Origin: Streptomyces bungoensis
GTDB taxonomy: Bacteria > Actinomycetota > Actinomycetes > Streptomycetales > Streptomycetaceae
DNA: 64,000 nucleotides
Direction of reading: 5' to 3'
Assembly (NCBI RefSeq): GCF_001514215.1
Contig: NZ_KQ948859.1
Span: forward strand, 1-64,000
Numbering within the stretch: position 1 is the first letter of the stretch; the number at the start of each line of letters is the position of its first letter. Under the pieces are notes generated by a model. That model was given only the letters and a program-made list of their open reading frames with translations, was not told the origin of the DNA and made no database searches. Shown here piece after piece: positions 33,088-42,270 of this stretch. Both the position numbers and the translations under genes were made by a program.

Positions 33088-34965
33088 TCACAGATGGCGG
33101 CGTCGGGTCGAGACGTGCCGTTCGTACAGCTCACGTGCCTTGACCGCGGACGCTCGGGTCGCGGTCTCGGCCACAGGAACATCCCACCAGGCCTGCGCCG
33201 GAGGCGCGCCCGACACAGTGTCGGACGTTTCGGTCTCCACATAGACACATGTGGGAGTGTCGGCGGCGCGCGCCTCGGCGAGCGCCGCGCGCAGGTCCCG
33301 CACGGTCTTCGCGCGCAGCACGCGCATGCCGAGGCTCGCCACGTTGGAGGCGAGGTCGACGGGCAGCGGGGCGCCGGTGTAGGTGCCGTCCGCGGCGGTG
33401 AACCGGTAGGCCGTGCCGAACCGCTCGCCGCCCACCGACTCCGACAGGCCGCCGATCGAGGCGTACCCGTGGTTCTGCACCAGCAGGATCTTGATCGCGA
33501 CGCCCTCCTGCACGGCCGTCACGATCTCCGTGGGCATCATCAGGTACGTCCCGTCACCGACCAGCGCCCACACGTTCCGCTCGGGCGCGGCGAGTTTCAC
33601 CCCGATGGCGGCCGGGATCTCGTAGCCCATGCAGGAGTAGCCGTACTCCAGGTGGTACTGGTCGTGGGACCGCGCCCGCCAGAGCTTGTGCAGGTCGCCG
33701 GGGAGCGAGCCGGCCGCGTTGACGATGACGTCGGACTCGTCGGCCAGGGCGTCGAGCGCCCCGAGGACCTGCGGCTGGGTGGGCCTCACGTCCGGTTCGT
33801 CGGCCTCGAAGCACGCGTCGACGCGCTGCTCCCAGCGCTCCTTGTCCTCGGTGTACTCACCGACGTAGGAGTCGGCGACCGTGTACCCGTGCGCCGCCAG
33901 CTCCCGGGTCAGCTCGCCCAGGCCGCTGCGGGCGTCCGCGACCAGCGGCAGCCCGGCCAGCTTGTGGCCGTCGAAGGCGGCGATGTTGAGGTTGAGGAAG
34001 CGGACGTCCGGGTTCTCGAAGAGGGTGCCGGAGGCCGTGGTGAAGTCCGTGTACCGCGTCCCGACGCCGATCACCAGGTCCGCGGTGCGGGCGAGCTCGT
34101 CGGCCGTCGCGGTGCCGGTGTGGCCGACGCCGCCGACGTCCTGCGGGTGGTCGTGGCGCAGGGATCCCTTGCCGGCCTGGGTGGAGGCGACCGGTATCCG
34201 GGTGGCCCCGGCGAACTCGGCGAGGGCCTGCTCGGCGCGGCTGTGGTGGACTCCGCCGCCCGCGATGACGAGGGGGCGGCGGGCGGCCCGGACCGCGCGG
34301 ACGGCCGCGGCGAGTTCGGTCCGGTCGGCGACGGGGCGCCGTACGGTCCACACGCGCGTCGCGAAGAACTCCTCCGGCCAGTCGAAGCCCTCCGCCTGCA
34401 CGTCCTGGGGCAGCGCGAGGGTGACCGCGCCGGTCTCCACGGGGTCGGTGAGGACCCGCACCGCCTGCAGGGCGCTCGGCATCAGCTGCTCAGGCCGGGT
34501 GACGCGGTCGAAGTACCTCGACACCGGGCGCAGGGTGTCGTTGACGGACACGTCGCCCGCGTACGGCGGCTCCAGCTGCTGCAGGACCGGGTCGGCGGGG
34601 CGGGTGGCGAAGACGTCCCCGGGCAGGAGCAGGACCGGCAGGTGGTTGACGGTGGCGAGGGCCGCCCCGGTGACCAGGTTGGTGGCGCCCGGGCCGATGG
34701 AGGTCGTCACCGCGTGCGTGGACAGGCGGTTCGACTGGCGGGCGTAGCCGACCGCCGCGTGCACCATCGACTGCTCGTTGCGGCCCTGGTGGTACGGCAT
34801 GACGTCGGCGTACTCGACCAGCGCCTGGCCGAGGCCGGCCACGTTGCCGTGCCCGAAGATGCCCCAGGTCGCGCCGATCAGCCGCTGCCGCTCGCCGTCG
34901 CGTTCGGTGTACTGGGCGGCGAGGAAACGGACCAGCGCCTGCGCGACGGTCAGCCGGATCGTCAT
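33088..34965 (-). CDS. iolD: 3D-(3,5/4)-trihydroxycyclohexane-1,2-dione hydrolase
   Basis: This 625-residue thiamine-diphosphate enzyme opens the ring of the diketo-inositol intermediate to 5-deoxy-glucuronate. The N-terminal Pyr domain carries the catalytic Glu64 in YHQGRNEQSMVHAA. The C-terminal PP domain has the metal-binding GDGTYLMMPTEI...NHGY motif. The overall acetolactate-synthase-like layout and length match IolD. The ATG overlaps the iolB stop by 4 bases (ATGA), so the two genes are translationally coupled. Confidence 0.94.
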   Translation of the reverse strand: MTIRLTVAQALVRFLAAQYTERDGERQRLIGATWGIFGHGNVAGLGQALVEYADVMPYHQGRNEQSMVHAAVGYARQSNRLSTHAVTTSIGPGATNLVTGAALATVNHLPVLLLPGDVFATRPADPVLQQLEPPYAGDVSVNDTLRPVSRYFDRVTRPEQLMPSALQAVRVLTDPVETGAVTLALPQDVQAEGFDWPEEFFATRVWTVRRPVADRTELAAAVRAVRAARRPLVIAGGGVHHSRAEQALAEFAGATRIPVASTQAGKGSLRHDHPQDVGGVGHTGTATADELARTADLVIGVGTRYTDFTTASGTLFENPDVRFLNLNIAAFDGHKLAGLPLVADARSGLGELTRELAAHGYTVADSYVGEYTEDKERWEQRVDACFEADEPDVRPTQPQVLGALDALADESDVIVNAAGSLPGDLHKLWRARSHDQYHLEYGYSCMGYEIPAAIGVKLAAPERNVWALVGDGTYLMMPTEIVTAVQEGVAIKILLVQNHGYASIGGLSESVGGERFGTAYRFTAADGTYTGAPLPVDLASNVASLGMRVLRAKTVRDLRAALAEARAADTPTCVYVETETSDTVSGAPPAQAWWDVPVAETATRASAVKARELYERHVSTRRRHL

Positions 34966-35786
34966 CGGTAGCCCCCTGTGCTCTCTACGTGGTCGGGGTG
35001 GAAGCGGATCCGCCACTCCCGGGTCGCGCCCGGGCCCGCCATGACGTTCAGGTAGTACATGGCGTGGCCCGGCTGGGCGATGGACGGCCCGTGCCATCCG
35101 TCGGGGACGAGGACGGCGTCGCCGGAGCGGACCTCGGCGAGGACGTCCGAGCCGCCCTCGCGCGAGGGGAACACCCGCTGGTAGCCCAGGCCGTTCGGGC
35201 CGTCGATCTCGAAGTAGTAGATCTCCTCCAGCGCGGACTCCTCGCCCGGCCGGTGCTCGTCGTGCTTGTGCGGCGGGTACGACGACCAGTGGCCGCCGGG
35301 GGTGATCACCTCGACGGCGATCAGCTTGTCGCAGTCGAAGGAGTCGGCCGAGGCGAAGTTGCGCACCTGGCGGGCGCAGCCGCCGCTGCCGCGCTCCTCG
35401 ACGGGGACCTCCGGCGCGGGGCCGTAGCGGGCGGGGAGTCGTCGCTCGCACTTCGCTCCTGCCAGGGCGAAGCGGCCTCCCGCGCCGGAGGCGATCTGGA
35501 CCCGGGCGTCCCGGGGGGCGTACACGAAGTCCGAGGCTCCGCTGAACACGCTTTCCCGGCCCAGGAGTTGGAAGTCCTCTTCCTCGATCCGCACGGTACC
35601 TCCGCCGCCCAGCGGAAGCACGATCCACTCGCTGTCCCCGGTGGTGAACGTATGGGAAGCACCCGGTGCCAGCTCCACGACGCGCAGGCTGCTGTGCGCC
35701 CAGCCGGCCCGCTTCGGGTCGATGTCGACGGCGTACTCGGCGTTCGCGGTGGCGCCCCGGGGCAGGTACAGGTCGGTGCTGGTCAT
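34962..35786 (-). CDS. iolB: 5-deoxy-glucuronate isomerase
   Basis: This 274-residue cupin-type isomerase converts 5-deoxy-D-glucuronate to 2-deoxy-5-keto-gluconate. The C-terminal cupin holds the metal ligands in WSSYPPHKHDEH and EEIYYFEI, with DGWHGPSIAQPGHAMYYLNV as the second half. This is the classic IolB pattern. ATG at 35786 starts 8 bases downstream of the aldolase-like gene. It lies between the aldolase-like gene and iolD in the minus-strand iol run. Confidence 0.94.
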   Translation of the reverse strand: MTSTDLYLPRGATANAEYAVDIDPKRAGWAHSSLRVVELAPGASHTFTTGDSEWIVLPLGGGGTVRIEEEDFQLLGRESVFSGASDFVYAPRDARVQIASGAGGRFALAGAKCERRLPARYGPAPEVPVEERGSGGCARQVRNFASADSFDCDKLIAVEVITPGGHWSSYPPHKHDEHRPGEESALEEIYYFEIDGPNGLGYQRVFPSREGGSDVLAEVRSGDAVLVPDGWHGPSIAQPGHAMYYLNVMAGPGATREWRIRFHPDHVESTGGYR

Positions 35787-35793
35787 GCGGCCC

Positions 35794-36744
35794 TCACAGC
35801 AGTCCTACGGCGGTGTCCACGGCGGCGGCCACGTCGCCGTCCGCCGGGTACAGCAGCGAGCGGCCGACCACCAGGCCGCGCACGGTGGGCAGTTGCAGCG
35901 CGCCGCGCCACTTCTCGTAGGCGGCGACCTGGTCCTCGGGCGAGTCCCCTATGTCGCCGCCGAGCAGCACGGCCGGCAGGGTGGAGGTCTCCATGACCCG
36001 GGCCATGTCGTCGGGGTTCTCGGTGACCGGCACCTTCAGCCAGGTGTAGGCCGAGGAGCCGCCGAGGCCGGAGGCGATGGCGATGGACTTGGTGACCGCC
36101 TCGGCGGACAGGTCGTTGCGCAGCCGGCCCTCGGGGGTGCGGCGGCTGATGAACGGCTCCACGAAGACGGGCAGCCGACGCGCGGCCATGTCGTCGATGG
36201 CGCGGGCGGTGGACTCCAGGGTGGCCAGGGAGCCCGGGTCGGCGTAGTCGATGCGCAGCAGCAGCTTGCCGGCGTCGAAGCCGAGGCGCTGGATGTCGGT
36301 GGGGCGGTGGCCGGTGAAGCGGTCGTCCAGTTCGAAGCTGGCGCCCTGCAGGCCGCCGCGGTTCATGGAGCCCATGACGACCTTGTGCTCGAGCGCGCCG
36401 AGCAGGAGCAGGTCGTCGAGGATGTCGGCGGTGGCGAGGACGCCGTCGACGCCGGGCCGGGACAGCGCCAGGCACAGCCGCTCCAGCAGGTCGGCGCGGT
36501 TGGCCATGGCGAGCCTGCGGTCCCCGACCCCGAGCGCGCCGCGGGCCGGGTGGTCGGCGGCGACGATCATCAGCCGGCCGCTCGTGTTCAGCAGGGGCCT
36601 GCGCGCCCGCCGGGCGGCGGCCTCGGCGATGGCCTCGGGGTGGTGGACGCGGGTGCGGACCAGTTCCGCCACGTCGACGCGGGGGTGCCGGCCCGCGGTG
36701 TCCCCGCCCTCGGGGTGCGCGCCCGCGACGCGTCCCGCCCTCAC
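35794..36744 (-). CDS. Cgl0159-type aldolase (IolJ-like role)
   Basis: This 316-residue (beta/alpha)8 protein belongs to the Cgl0159/DeoC-LacD superfamily often found in actinobacterial inositol clusters. MIVAADHPARGALGVG, the phosphosugar-like KLLLRIDYADPGS and the candidate Schiff-base lysine in SSAYTWLKVPV are visible. By context it probably cleaves the 2-deoxy-5-keto-gluconate-6-phosphate made by IolC, the IolJ step. This assignment is inferred. The GTG at 36744 overlaps the iolC stop (GTGA). Confidence 0.82.
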   Translation of the reverse strand: MRAGRVAGAHPEGGDTAGRHPRVDVAELVRTRVHHPEAIAEAAARRARRPLLNTSGRLMIVAADHPARGALGVGDRRLAMANRADLLERLCLALSRPGVDGVLATADILDDLLLLGALEHKVVMGSMNRGGLQGASFELDDRFTGHRPTDIQRLGFDAGKLLLRIDYADPGSLATLESTARAIDDMAARRLPVFVEPFISRRTPEGRLRNDLSAEAVTKSIAIASGLGGSSAYTWLKVPVTENPDDMARVMETSTLPAVLLGGDIGDSPEDQVAAYEKWRGALQLPTVRGLVVGRSLLYPADGDVAAAVDTAVGLL

Positions 36745-37691
36745 AGCACCGCTCCGGCCTCGAGCGCGGCGGCCACCTCGTCGGGGGTGGGCATCGCGGA
36801 GGAGCACTCCAGGCGGGAGGCGACGATGGCGCCGGCCGCGTTGGCGTGCCGCATGTTCGTCTCCAGGTCCCAGCCGGCGAGGAGGCCGTGGCACAGGGAG
36901 CCGCCGAAGGCGTCCCCGGCGCCGAGTCCGTTGAGGACGGTGACGGGCAGGGGCGGGACCTCGGCGGACTCTCCGGAGGCGCTGACCGCGAGGACGCCCT
37001 TCGGGCCCTGCTTCACGACGGCGATCTCCACCCCGGCGGCCAGCAGCGCGCGGGCCGCCGCGTGGGGTTCGCGGACCCCGGTGGCGACCTCGACCTCGTC
37101 CAGGTTGCCGACGGCCACCGTGGTGTGGCGCAGGGCCTCCGCGTAGAAGGGACGGGCCTCGCCGGGGTGGGTCCAGAACATCGGGCGCCAGTCCAGGTCG
37201 AAGACCGTCGTGGCGGAACGGGCCCGGTGGGCGAGCGCCGCGAGGGTCGCCGTACGGCTCGGCTCCTCGCTCAGCCCGGTGCCGGTGACCCAGAAGATCC
37301 GGGCGTCCCGGACCGCGTCCAGGTCCAGTTCGTGGGCGTCGATCTCCAGGTCGGGGGCCTTGGGCTGCCGGTAGAAGTACAGCGGGAAGTCGTCCGGCGG
37401 GAAGACCTCGCAGAAGGTGACCGGGGTCGGCAGCCCGGGGACCGGGGTGACCCAGCGGTCGTCGACGCCGAAGCCGCGCAGCGCCTCGTGCAGGTAGGCG
37501 CCGAACGGGTCGTCGCCGGTGCGGGTGATCACGGCGGTCCGCCGGCCGAGCCGGGCGGCGGCCACCGCGACGTTCGTCGCCGACCCGCCGAGGAACTTGC
37601 CGAAGGACGACACCTGGGCGAGTGGGACCCCGGTCTGGAGCGGATACAGGTCCACTCCGATCCGCCCCATGGTGATCAGGTCGTACGCCAT
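36741..37691 (-). CDS. iolC: 5-dehydro-2-deoxygluconokinase
   Basis: This 316-residue PfkB-family kinase phosphorylates 2-deoxy-5-keto-gluconate. The N-terminal GGSATNVAVAAARLG and the C-terminal signature NGLGAGDAFGGSL with the catalytic Asp are present. The IolC-type opening is MAYDLITMGRIGVDLYPLQ. It is the first gene of the minus-strand iol run (iolC - aldolase - iolB - iolD - iolA). Its promoter must lie in the 125 bases shared with the divergent iolE-like gene. Confidence 0.93.
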   Translation of the reverse strand: MAYDLITMGRIGVDLYPLQTGVPLAQVSSFGKFLGGSATNVAVAAARLGRRTAVITRTGDDPFGAYLHEALRGFGVDDRWVTPVPGLPTPVTFCEVFPPDDFPLYFYRQPKAPDLEIDAHELDLDAVRDARIFWVTGTGLSEEPSRTATLAALAHRARSATTVFDLDWRPMFWTHPGEARPFYAEALRHTTVAVGNLDEVEVATGVREPHAAARALLAAGVEIAVVKQGPKGVLAVSASGESAEVPPLPVTVLNGLGAGDAFGGSLCHGLLAGWDLETNMRHANAAGAIVASRLECSSAMPTPDEVAAALEAGAVL

Positions 37692-37756
37692 CGGCTTCCC
37701 TTCGTCACGGCTCTCCCCGGCTTTCTAGTCCTGCCTCCCGGACCCTGTCAATATTT

Positions 37757-37766
37757 TGTCCAGACA
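37757..37766. promoter_or_regulatory. Putative regulator half-palindrome between iolC and iolE-like gene
   Basis: TGTCCAGACA is a perfect 4+4 dyad with T-rich DNA before it (ATATTTTGTCCAGACATTC). A GTCC...GGAC dyad overlaps it. It fits the general GntR-type operator layout and sits where it could control both divergent iol genes. No regulator gene for the pathway is in the window next to it. Confidence 0.4.
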
Positions 37767-37779
37767 TTCGGACGAGAGC

Positions 37780-37809
37780 TTGACACCGCTTTCCACGGCC
37801 CCGCACGCT
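37780..37809 (+). promoter_or_regulatory. Candidate promoter of the iolE-like gene
   Basis: A consensus TTGACA -35 lies at 37780-37785. The -10 region (CACGCT, 37804-37809) is weak. The ATG is only 8 bases beyond, so the leader would be very short. Confidence 0.35.
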
Positions 37810-37816
37810 GACGGCC

Positions 37817-38731
37817 ATGACGTCTTTGTCACCCTCCTCACTGTCCCGCATCCGGATCGGATCGGCGCCCGACTCCTGGGGCGTGTGGTTCCCCGACGAC
37901 CCCCGGCAGGTCCCCTGGCAGCGCTTCCTCGACGAGGTCGCCGACTCGGGCTACGAGTGGATCGAGCTGGGCCCCTACGGCTATCTGCCCACCGACCCGG
38001 CGGTGCTCGCCGACGAGACCGCCCGGCGCGGCCTGAAGGTGTCGGCCGGCACGGTGTTCACGGGCCTGCACCACGGCCCGGCCGTGTGGGACAGGACGTG
38101 GGCGCACGTCTCCGACATCGCCGCCCTCACCCAGGCGATGGGCGCCCGCCACCTGGTCGTCATCCCGTCCTTCTGGCGGGACGACAAGACGGGCCAGGTG
38201 CTGGAGCCCTCCGAGCTGACCCCGGGGCAGTGGCGCGACCTCACCACGCTGACCGAGCGGCTCGGCCGGGAGGTGCGCGAGCGCTACGGGCTGACGATCG
38301 TCGTCCACCCGCACGCCGACACCCACATCGACAGCGAGGAGAACGTCACCCGCTTCCTCGACGGCACCGACGCCGACCTGGTCTCCCTGTGCCTGGACAC
38401 CGGGCACTACGCCTACTGCGGCGGGGACAGCGTCAAGCTGATCGAGACCTACGGCGAGCGGATCGGCTACCTGCACCTCAAGCAGGTCGACCCGGAGATC
38501 CTGGCCGACGTGCGCGCACAGGGCACGCCGTTCGGCCCGGCCGTGGCGCAGGGCGTGATGTGCGAGCCGCCGGCCGGGGTGCCCGAGCTGGGGCCGGTGC
38601 TCCAGGCGGCGGGGAAGCTCGACGCGGACCTGTTCGCGATCGTCGAGCAGGACATGTACCCGTGCGACCCGGACAAGCCGCTGCCCATCGCCCGCCGCAC
38701 CCGGGCGTTCCTGCGGTCCTGCGGGGCGTAG
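37817..38731 (+). CDS. iolE: Inosose dehydratase-like TIM-barrel protein
   Basis: This 304-residue AP-endonuclease-2/xylose-isomerase-like TIM barrel matches the IolE family, which dehydrates 2-keto-myo-inositol. RIGSAPDSWGVWFPDDP is the characteristic N-terminal strand. Metal-binding residues are in TIVVHPHADTHI, SLCLDTGHYAYCGGD and YLHLKQVD, with a Glu in FAIVEQDM. It is divergent from iolC across a shared regulatory gap. Inosose isomerase (IolI) is a less likely alternative. Confidence 0.82.
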   Translation: MTSLSPSSLSRIRIGSAPDSWGVWFPDDPRQVPWQRFLDEVADSGYEWIELGPYGYLPTDPAVLADETARRGLKVSAGTVFTGLHHGPAVWDRTWAHVSDIAALTQAMGARHLVVIPSFWRDDKTGQVLEPSELTPGQWRDLTTLTERLGREVRERYGLTIVVHPHADTHIDSEENVTRFLDGTDADLVSLCLDTGHYAYCGGDSVKLIETYGERIGYLHLKQVDPEILADVRAQGTPFGPAVAQGVMCEPPAGVPELGPVLQAAGKLDADLFAIVEQDMYPCDPDKPLPIARRTRAFLRSCGA

Positions 38732-38977
38732 CCGGACCCTGGCCGGGCCGGCGGCGCCGGTCCGGCCCGCCTCATTGCTGCGGGCTCGTCACAAAAACCT
38801 CAGCCGTGTCACGCATGTCGCATCCGCGCGGGCGCTTGGTCACACGGGGGCGACAGGGGCTGTCCGATGGTCACCGAGCGTCGTTGACCGGGCACAGGCT
38901 GATCGCGAGCGCAGCGCCCGGCTCCCCCTGACGGCCGCCCCCCGGCCGCCGCCGCGGCGCGCGCGGGGAGGTGCCAC

Positions 38978-39178
38978 ATGACCGACCGAAGGCTCTGGTC
39001 CTACAAGGAGATCGCGGCGCACATCCGCGTCCAGCCCGACACCGTACGGTCCTACCGCAAGCACGGTCTGCTGCCCGCACCCGACCACGTGGAGGGCGGC
39101 AAGCCCTACTGGTACGCCGAGACCGTCCGCGCCTGGGTCGCCGCCCGACCCGGCAACCGGGGCCGCAGGCAGGGCTGA
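38978..39178 (+). CDS. Small helix-turn-helix DNA-binding protein
   Basis: This 66-residue protein resembles excisionase/MerR-N-terminal HTH domains. LWSYKEIAAHIRVQPDTVRS is the helix-turn-helix, followed by YRKHGLLPAPDHVEGGKPYW, a typical wing. The basic tail is RPGNRGRRQG. The ATG is preceded by GGGGAGGTGCCAC. Such proteins are common orphan regulators in streptomycetes, and a mobile-element excisionase role is not supported by neighbours. A strong terminator follows. Confidence 0.8.
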   Translation: MTDRRLWSYKEIAAHIRVQPDTVRSYRKHGLLPAPDHVEGGKPYWYAETVRAWVAARPGNRGRRQG

Positions 39179-39190
39179 CGGCATGGCCCC

Positions 39191-39223
39191 ACCTGTGCCC
39201 CACGGCGCCGGTGGGGCACAGGT
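39191..39223 (+). terminator. Strong hairpin terminator
   Basis: ACCTGTGCCCCAC and GTGGGGCACAGGT form a perfect 13-bp stem with a 7-base loop, 12 bases after the HTH gene. Confidence 0.8.
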
Positions 39224-39345
39224 CGTGCCCCGCGGCCCTTCACCGAGGCCCCGGGAGTGGGAGGCCTCCGTTGCGGAAGGGCAGGGGGTACGCATCGGGC
39301 GTCCGCTCCGGCGGTGACCAGGTCCCGTGTCCAGGAGGTGCACCG

Positions 39346-39399
39346 ATGACGACCCCGGCCGTGCGCGCGGCGCGCCTCTTGCGGGCCGGCCGCCGGTGA
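39346..39399 (+). CDS. Possible 17-residue leader peptide
   Basis: An ATG with a near-ideal ribosome binding site (CAGGAGGTGCACCG) opens a 17-codon frame, MTTPAVRAARLLRAGRR. Its stop overlaps the GTG of the next frame as GTGA. The peptide is basic, with five Arg. It could couple or regulate translation of the membrane protein behind it. No transcript evidence exists, so this is a candidate only. Confidence 0.4.
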   Translation: MTTPAVRAARLLRAGRR

Positions 39400-39889
39400 C
39401 CTCGTACCCGCGCAGGCAGGCGACGACCGCCGCGCTCGTCAACGTGGTGATCAACTCGCTGATCACCTGGCTCGGCCGGCGCCGGAACGGGTTCGTCCCG
39501 CTCACCGGGAGCAGAGGCCTCACCACCGACGTCGTCGTGACCTCCCTCCTGCTGTCGCCGCTGGTCTCGCTGTTCGTCACCAAGGCCGTACGGCACGACC
39601 CGGCCACCGGACGCGTCGTGGCGACGGCGGGCCTCCCGGCGGACGCCTGGCGGCGCGGCTGCCCGCGCGGTGGTGGGCGCTCGGGCTGCCCATCGGGGCG
39701 GGGGCGGCCGTCGTCGCCGCCGTCGTGCCGCGGCTGCTCGGCGCCCTGGGGCTGTCCGGCCTCTCCCCGGCGGGATGCGTGGCGTTCATGGCCGGGTACA
39801 CCGGCGTGCTCGGGTACGCCGTGACGCGCTGGGTGATCCTCCGCCAGTTCGCGGAGCACCGGGCGGGAACGCGGGGCACGGGCGGCTGA
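39396..39889 (+). pseudogene. Frameshifted four-helix membrane protein
   Basis: From the GTG at 39396 the frame encodes two membrane segments (TTAALVNVVINSLITWL and TTDVVVTSLLLSPLVSLFV) and then VVATAGLPA. Past about 39640 it becomes Arg/Gly/Pro-rich nonsense. The frame one base over then reads WALGLPIGAGAAVVAAVVP, FMAGYTGVLGYAVTRWVILR and ends at 39889. Together they would form a protein of about 164 residues with four helices. A single-base indel, either a real mutation or a sequencing error, separates the halves. Function unknown. Confidence 0.55.
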
Positions 39890-39908
39890 GTCCGCAGGCC
39901 GGCGGGCG

Positions 39909-40955
39909 TCACCGGCTCCAGGGCTCGATGACGGTGACCCCCGCTCCCGGGGCCGTGCCGAGGGCGGCGAGGGCCGCCGGGGCCGCGTCGAGGGGGATCG
40001 TGCGGGTGACCAGCAGCTCGGGGCGGAGCACTCCCGCCCCGACCAGTTCCAGCATCCCGGGGTAGGCGTGCGCGGCCATGCCGTGGCTGCCGAGGAGTTC
40101 CAGCTCCAGTGCGATCGCGCGGGCCAGCGGGACGGGGGTGGTGCCGTCCGGCGAGGGCAGCAGGCCCACCTGGACGTGCCGGCCCCGGCGGCGCAGCGAG
40201 CCGACGGAGGCCGCGCAGGTGGCGGGCGAGCCGAGGGCGTCGAGGGACAGGTGGGCGCCGCCGCCGGTCAGCTCGCGGACGGCCGCCGCGGTGTCCGGCA
40301 CCCCGGCCGCGTCCACGCACCGGGCCGCGCCGAAGCTCCGGGCCAGCTCCAGGGCCCGGGGCGAGACGTCGACGGCGACCACCCGGGCGCCCGACGCCGC
40401 CGCGATCATCACCGCCGACAGCCCGACCCCGCCGCAGCCGTGCACCGCGACCCACTCCCCCGCCGCCACCCGGCCCTGCTGCACCACCGCGCGGAAGGCG
40501 GTGGCGAAGCGGCAGCCGAGGGCGGCCGCGGTGGCGTACGCCATCCCGTCCGGGATCGCGACCAGGTTGACGTCGGCGTGGTCGAGAGCGACGTACTGCG
40601 CGAAGGACCCCCAGTGGTGGAAGCCGGGCTGGGTCTGCCGCTCGCACACCTGCTGGTCGCCGGCCGCGCAGGACGGGCAGCCGCCGCACGCGCAGACGAA
40701 CGGCACGGTGACCCGGTCGCCGGGCCGCCACCCGGTCACCCGCTCGCCCACCGCCTCGACCACGCCGGCGAGTTCGTGGCCCGGCACGTGCGGCAGGGTG
40801 ACGTCCGGGTCGTGGCCCATCCAGCCGTGCCAGTCACTGCGGCACAGCCCCGTGGCCTCGACCCGCACCACGGCCCCGTGCCCGGCGGGCACCGGGTCGG
40901 GCACCTCCCGCACCTCGGCCGGCCCGCCGTACTCCTCGAACACCACCGCGCGCAT
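39909..40955 (-). CDS. Zinc-dependent alcohol dehydrogenase
   Basis: This 348-residue medium-chain dehydrogenase has the catalytic zinc site ATGLCRSDWHGWMGH with GHELAGVV. The structural zinc cysteines are in VCACGGCPSCAAGDQQVC. NAD(P) binding is at VAVHGCGGVGLSAVMIAA. The start at 40955 (MRAVVFEEYGG) fits the family. An ATG 12 bases upstream (40967) is also possible and has GGAGAGG directly before it. It oxidises a primary or secondary alcohol; its substrate is unknown. Confidence 0.9.
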   Translation of the reverse strand: MRAVVFEEYGGPAEVREVPDPVPAGHGAVVRVEATGLCRSDWHGWMGHDPDVTLPHVPGHELAGVVEAVGERVTGWRPGDRVTVPFVCACGGCPSCAAGDQQVCERQTQPGFHHWGSFAQYVALDHADVNLVAIPDGMAYATAAALGCRFATAFRAVVQQGRVAAGEWVAVHGCGGVGLSAVMIAAASGARVVAVDVSPRALELARSFGAARCVDAAGVPDTAAAVRELTGGGAHLSLDALGSPATCAASVGSLRRRGRHVQVGLLPSPDGTTPVPLARAIALELELLGSHGMAAHAYPGMLELVGAGVLRPELLVTRTIPLDAAPAALAALGTAPGAGVTVIEPWSR

Positions 40956-41015
40956 CCGCCCTCGCATCCTCTCCACCGGGGCCGCACCGGCCCGTACCGG
41001 TCCGGTGGGACCGTA

Positions 41016-42017
41016 CTAGTTCCAGTCCCAGGCCACGCCCACGTGCCCGGGCCGGATCTGCGGCTCCACGACGTGCACCGTGCCGTACGCGTTCAGGGTC
41101 AGGCTGTCGGCGTAGCGCGGCGGGGCCTGTGCCGAGGGCCGGCCGAAGCGCCGGCAGCGCACCGGCAGCGCGGTGCGGTCGAAGCAGACCTGGAGGGTGT
41201 AGCTGCCGCCCGCGTAGGTGAAGCCGCGGAAGTACTCGTGGCTCGGCTCGCCCGTGCCGTCCTCGAAGCGGTAGCGCAGCACCGCCGTCTCGCCCGCCGC
41301 GAGCCGCGCGTCGAACAGCAGCTCCGCGACCACCACCCCCGCCTCCGGCGCCCGCCGCACCCGGCCCGTCCGGCAGTTGTCCAGGCCCAGGACCCGCACG
41401 GCCGCGGTGTCGCAGCCCGGTTCACCGCAGTGGATCGCCACGTAGCGGTCCACGCCGTCCCGGTGGGCACGGACCACGTGCTGGGCCTCGCGGGAGGCGA
41501 GGTGCCGCGCGCGGTCGATCTCCACCCGCTCGTACTGCAGCACGGTGTGCAGCCCGCCGTCCTGCGGCGCCTCCAGCTCGGCGAGCAGCCGCTCCAGCAC
41601 CGAGTCCGGGCCGACCAGTGCCCGCAGCGTCCGGGACACCGGGTGGTCGGCCGCCGCGCGCGGCCCGAGCAGCCGGGTCAGGGCGTGCTCCGGCAGCTCC
41701 AGCACGTCCTCCAGCGCGCTCACCGCGCGCAGCGACTCGGGCCGGTCCGGCCGGCGGACCCCGCGCTGCCAGTAGCTCAGGCTGGTCACGCCGACGTGGA
41801 TGCCGCGCTGGGCCAGCCGGTGCCGTACCCGGTGCAGGGCCAGGCCGCGGGCGGCCAGCGCGGCCCGCAGCGCCTCCGGGAACGGGCCGGTGCGCAGCGC
41901 CTCGGCGAGCCGCGCCTCGGCCGCGCCGCGCGCGGCGGCCGGCGCGGGGCGGGCGGGCCGCTCGGCGGGGCCCGCGCCGGCACCGGAGTCGTCGGGGTCG
42001 TCGCGGTCCTGCGTCAC
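41016..42017 (-). CDS. Streptomyces-type HTH regulator with C-terminal sensor-like domain
   Basis: This 333-residue protein has an N-terminal Ala/Pro linker, then an XRE-like DNA-binding region (LALHRVRHRLAQRGIHVGVT, SLSYWQRGVRRPDRPESLRA). A leucine-rich segment and a Cys/His-containing C-terminal half follow (IHCGEPGCDTAAVRVLGLDN, HEYFRGFTYAGGSYTLQVCF). The GTG at 42017 has GAGAGGAGGTTCC upstream. It is divergent from the secreted protease gene across 250 bases, so it may control that pair. The ligand is unknown. Confidence 0.72.
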   Translation of the reverse strand: MTQDRDDPDDSGAGAGPAERPARPAPAAARGAAEARLAEALRTGPFPEALRAALAARGLALHRVRHRLAQRGIHVGVTSLSYWQRGVRRPDRPESLRAVSALEDVLELPEHALTRLLGPRAAADHPVSRTLRALVGPDSVLERLLAELEAPQDGGLHTVLQYERVEIDRARHLASREAQHVVRAHRDGVDRYVAIHCGEPGCDTAAVRVLGLDNCRTGRVRRAPEAGVVVAELLFDARLAAGETAVLRYRFEDGTGEPSHEYFRGFTYAGGSYTLQVCFDRTALPVRCRRFGRPSAQAPPRYADSLTLNAYGTVHVVEPQIRPGHVGVAWDWN

Positions 42018-42270
42018 GGAACCTCCTCTCCGCTCCGCCGCGTTCCCGCGCGACGTGAACATCCACTTTCCGGTCTGCGGCCGGGGCCGCCTGTCGCGAG
42101 GTCACCAGCGGCGAGGGCTGCGGCATTCACACCCGTGCACCCCTGGTTCACACCCGAACCGGCCTCCGGCTCCCAGCCGTTGACCGTACACAGTCACCGG
42201 TTGAATGCTCATCCGCAAGCGTCCGGACGCGCTCCTTCCGCCGTACCCCTCTCCAGGGAGGACCGCCCCC

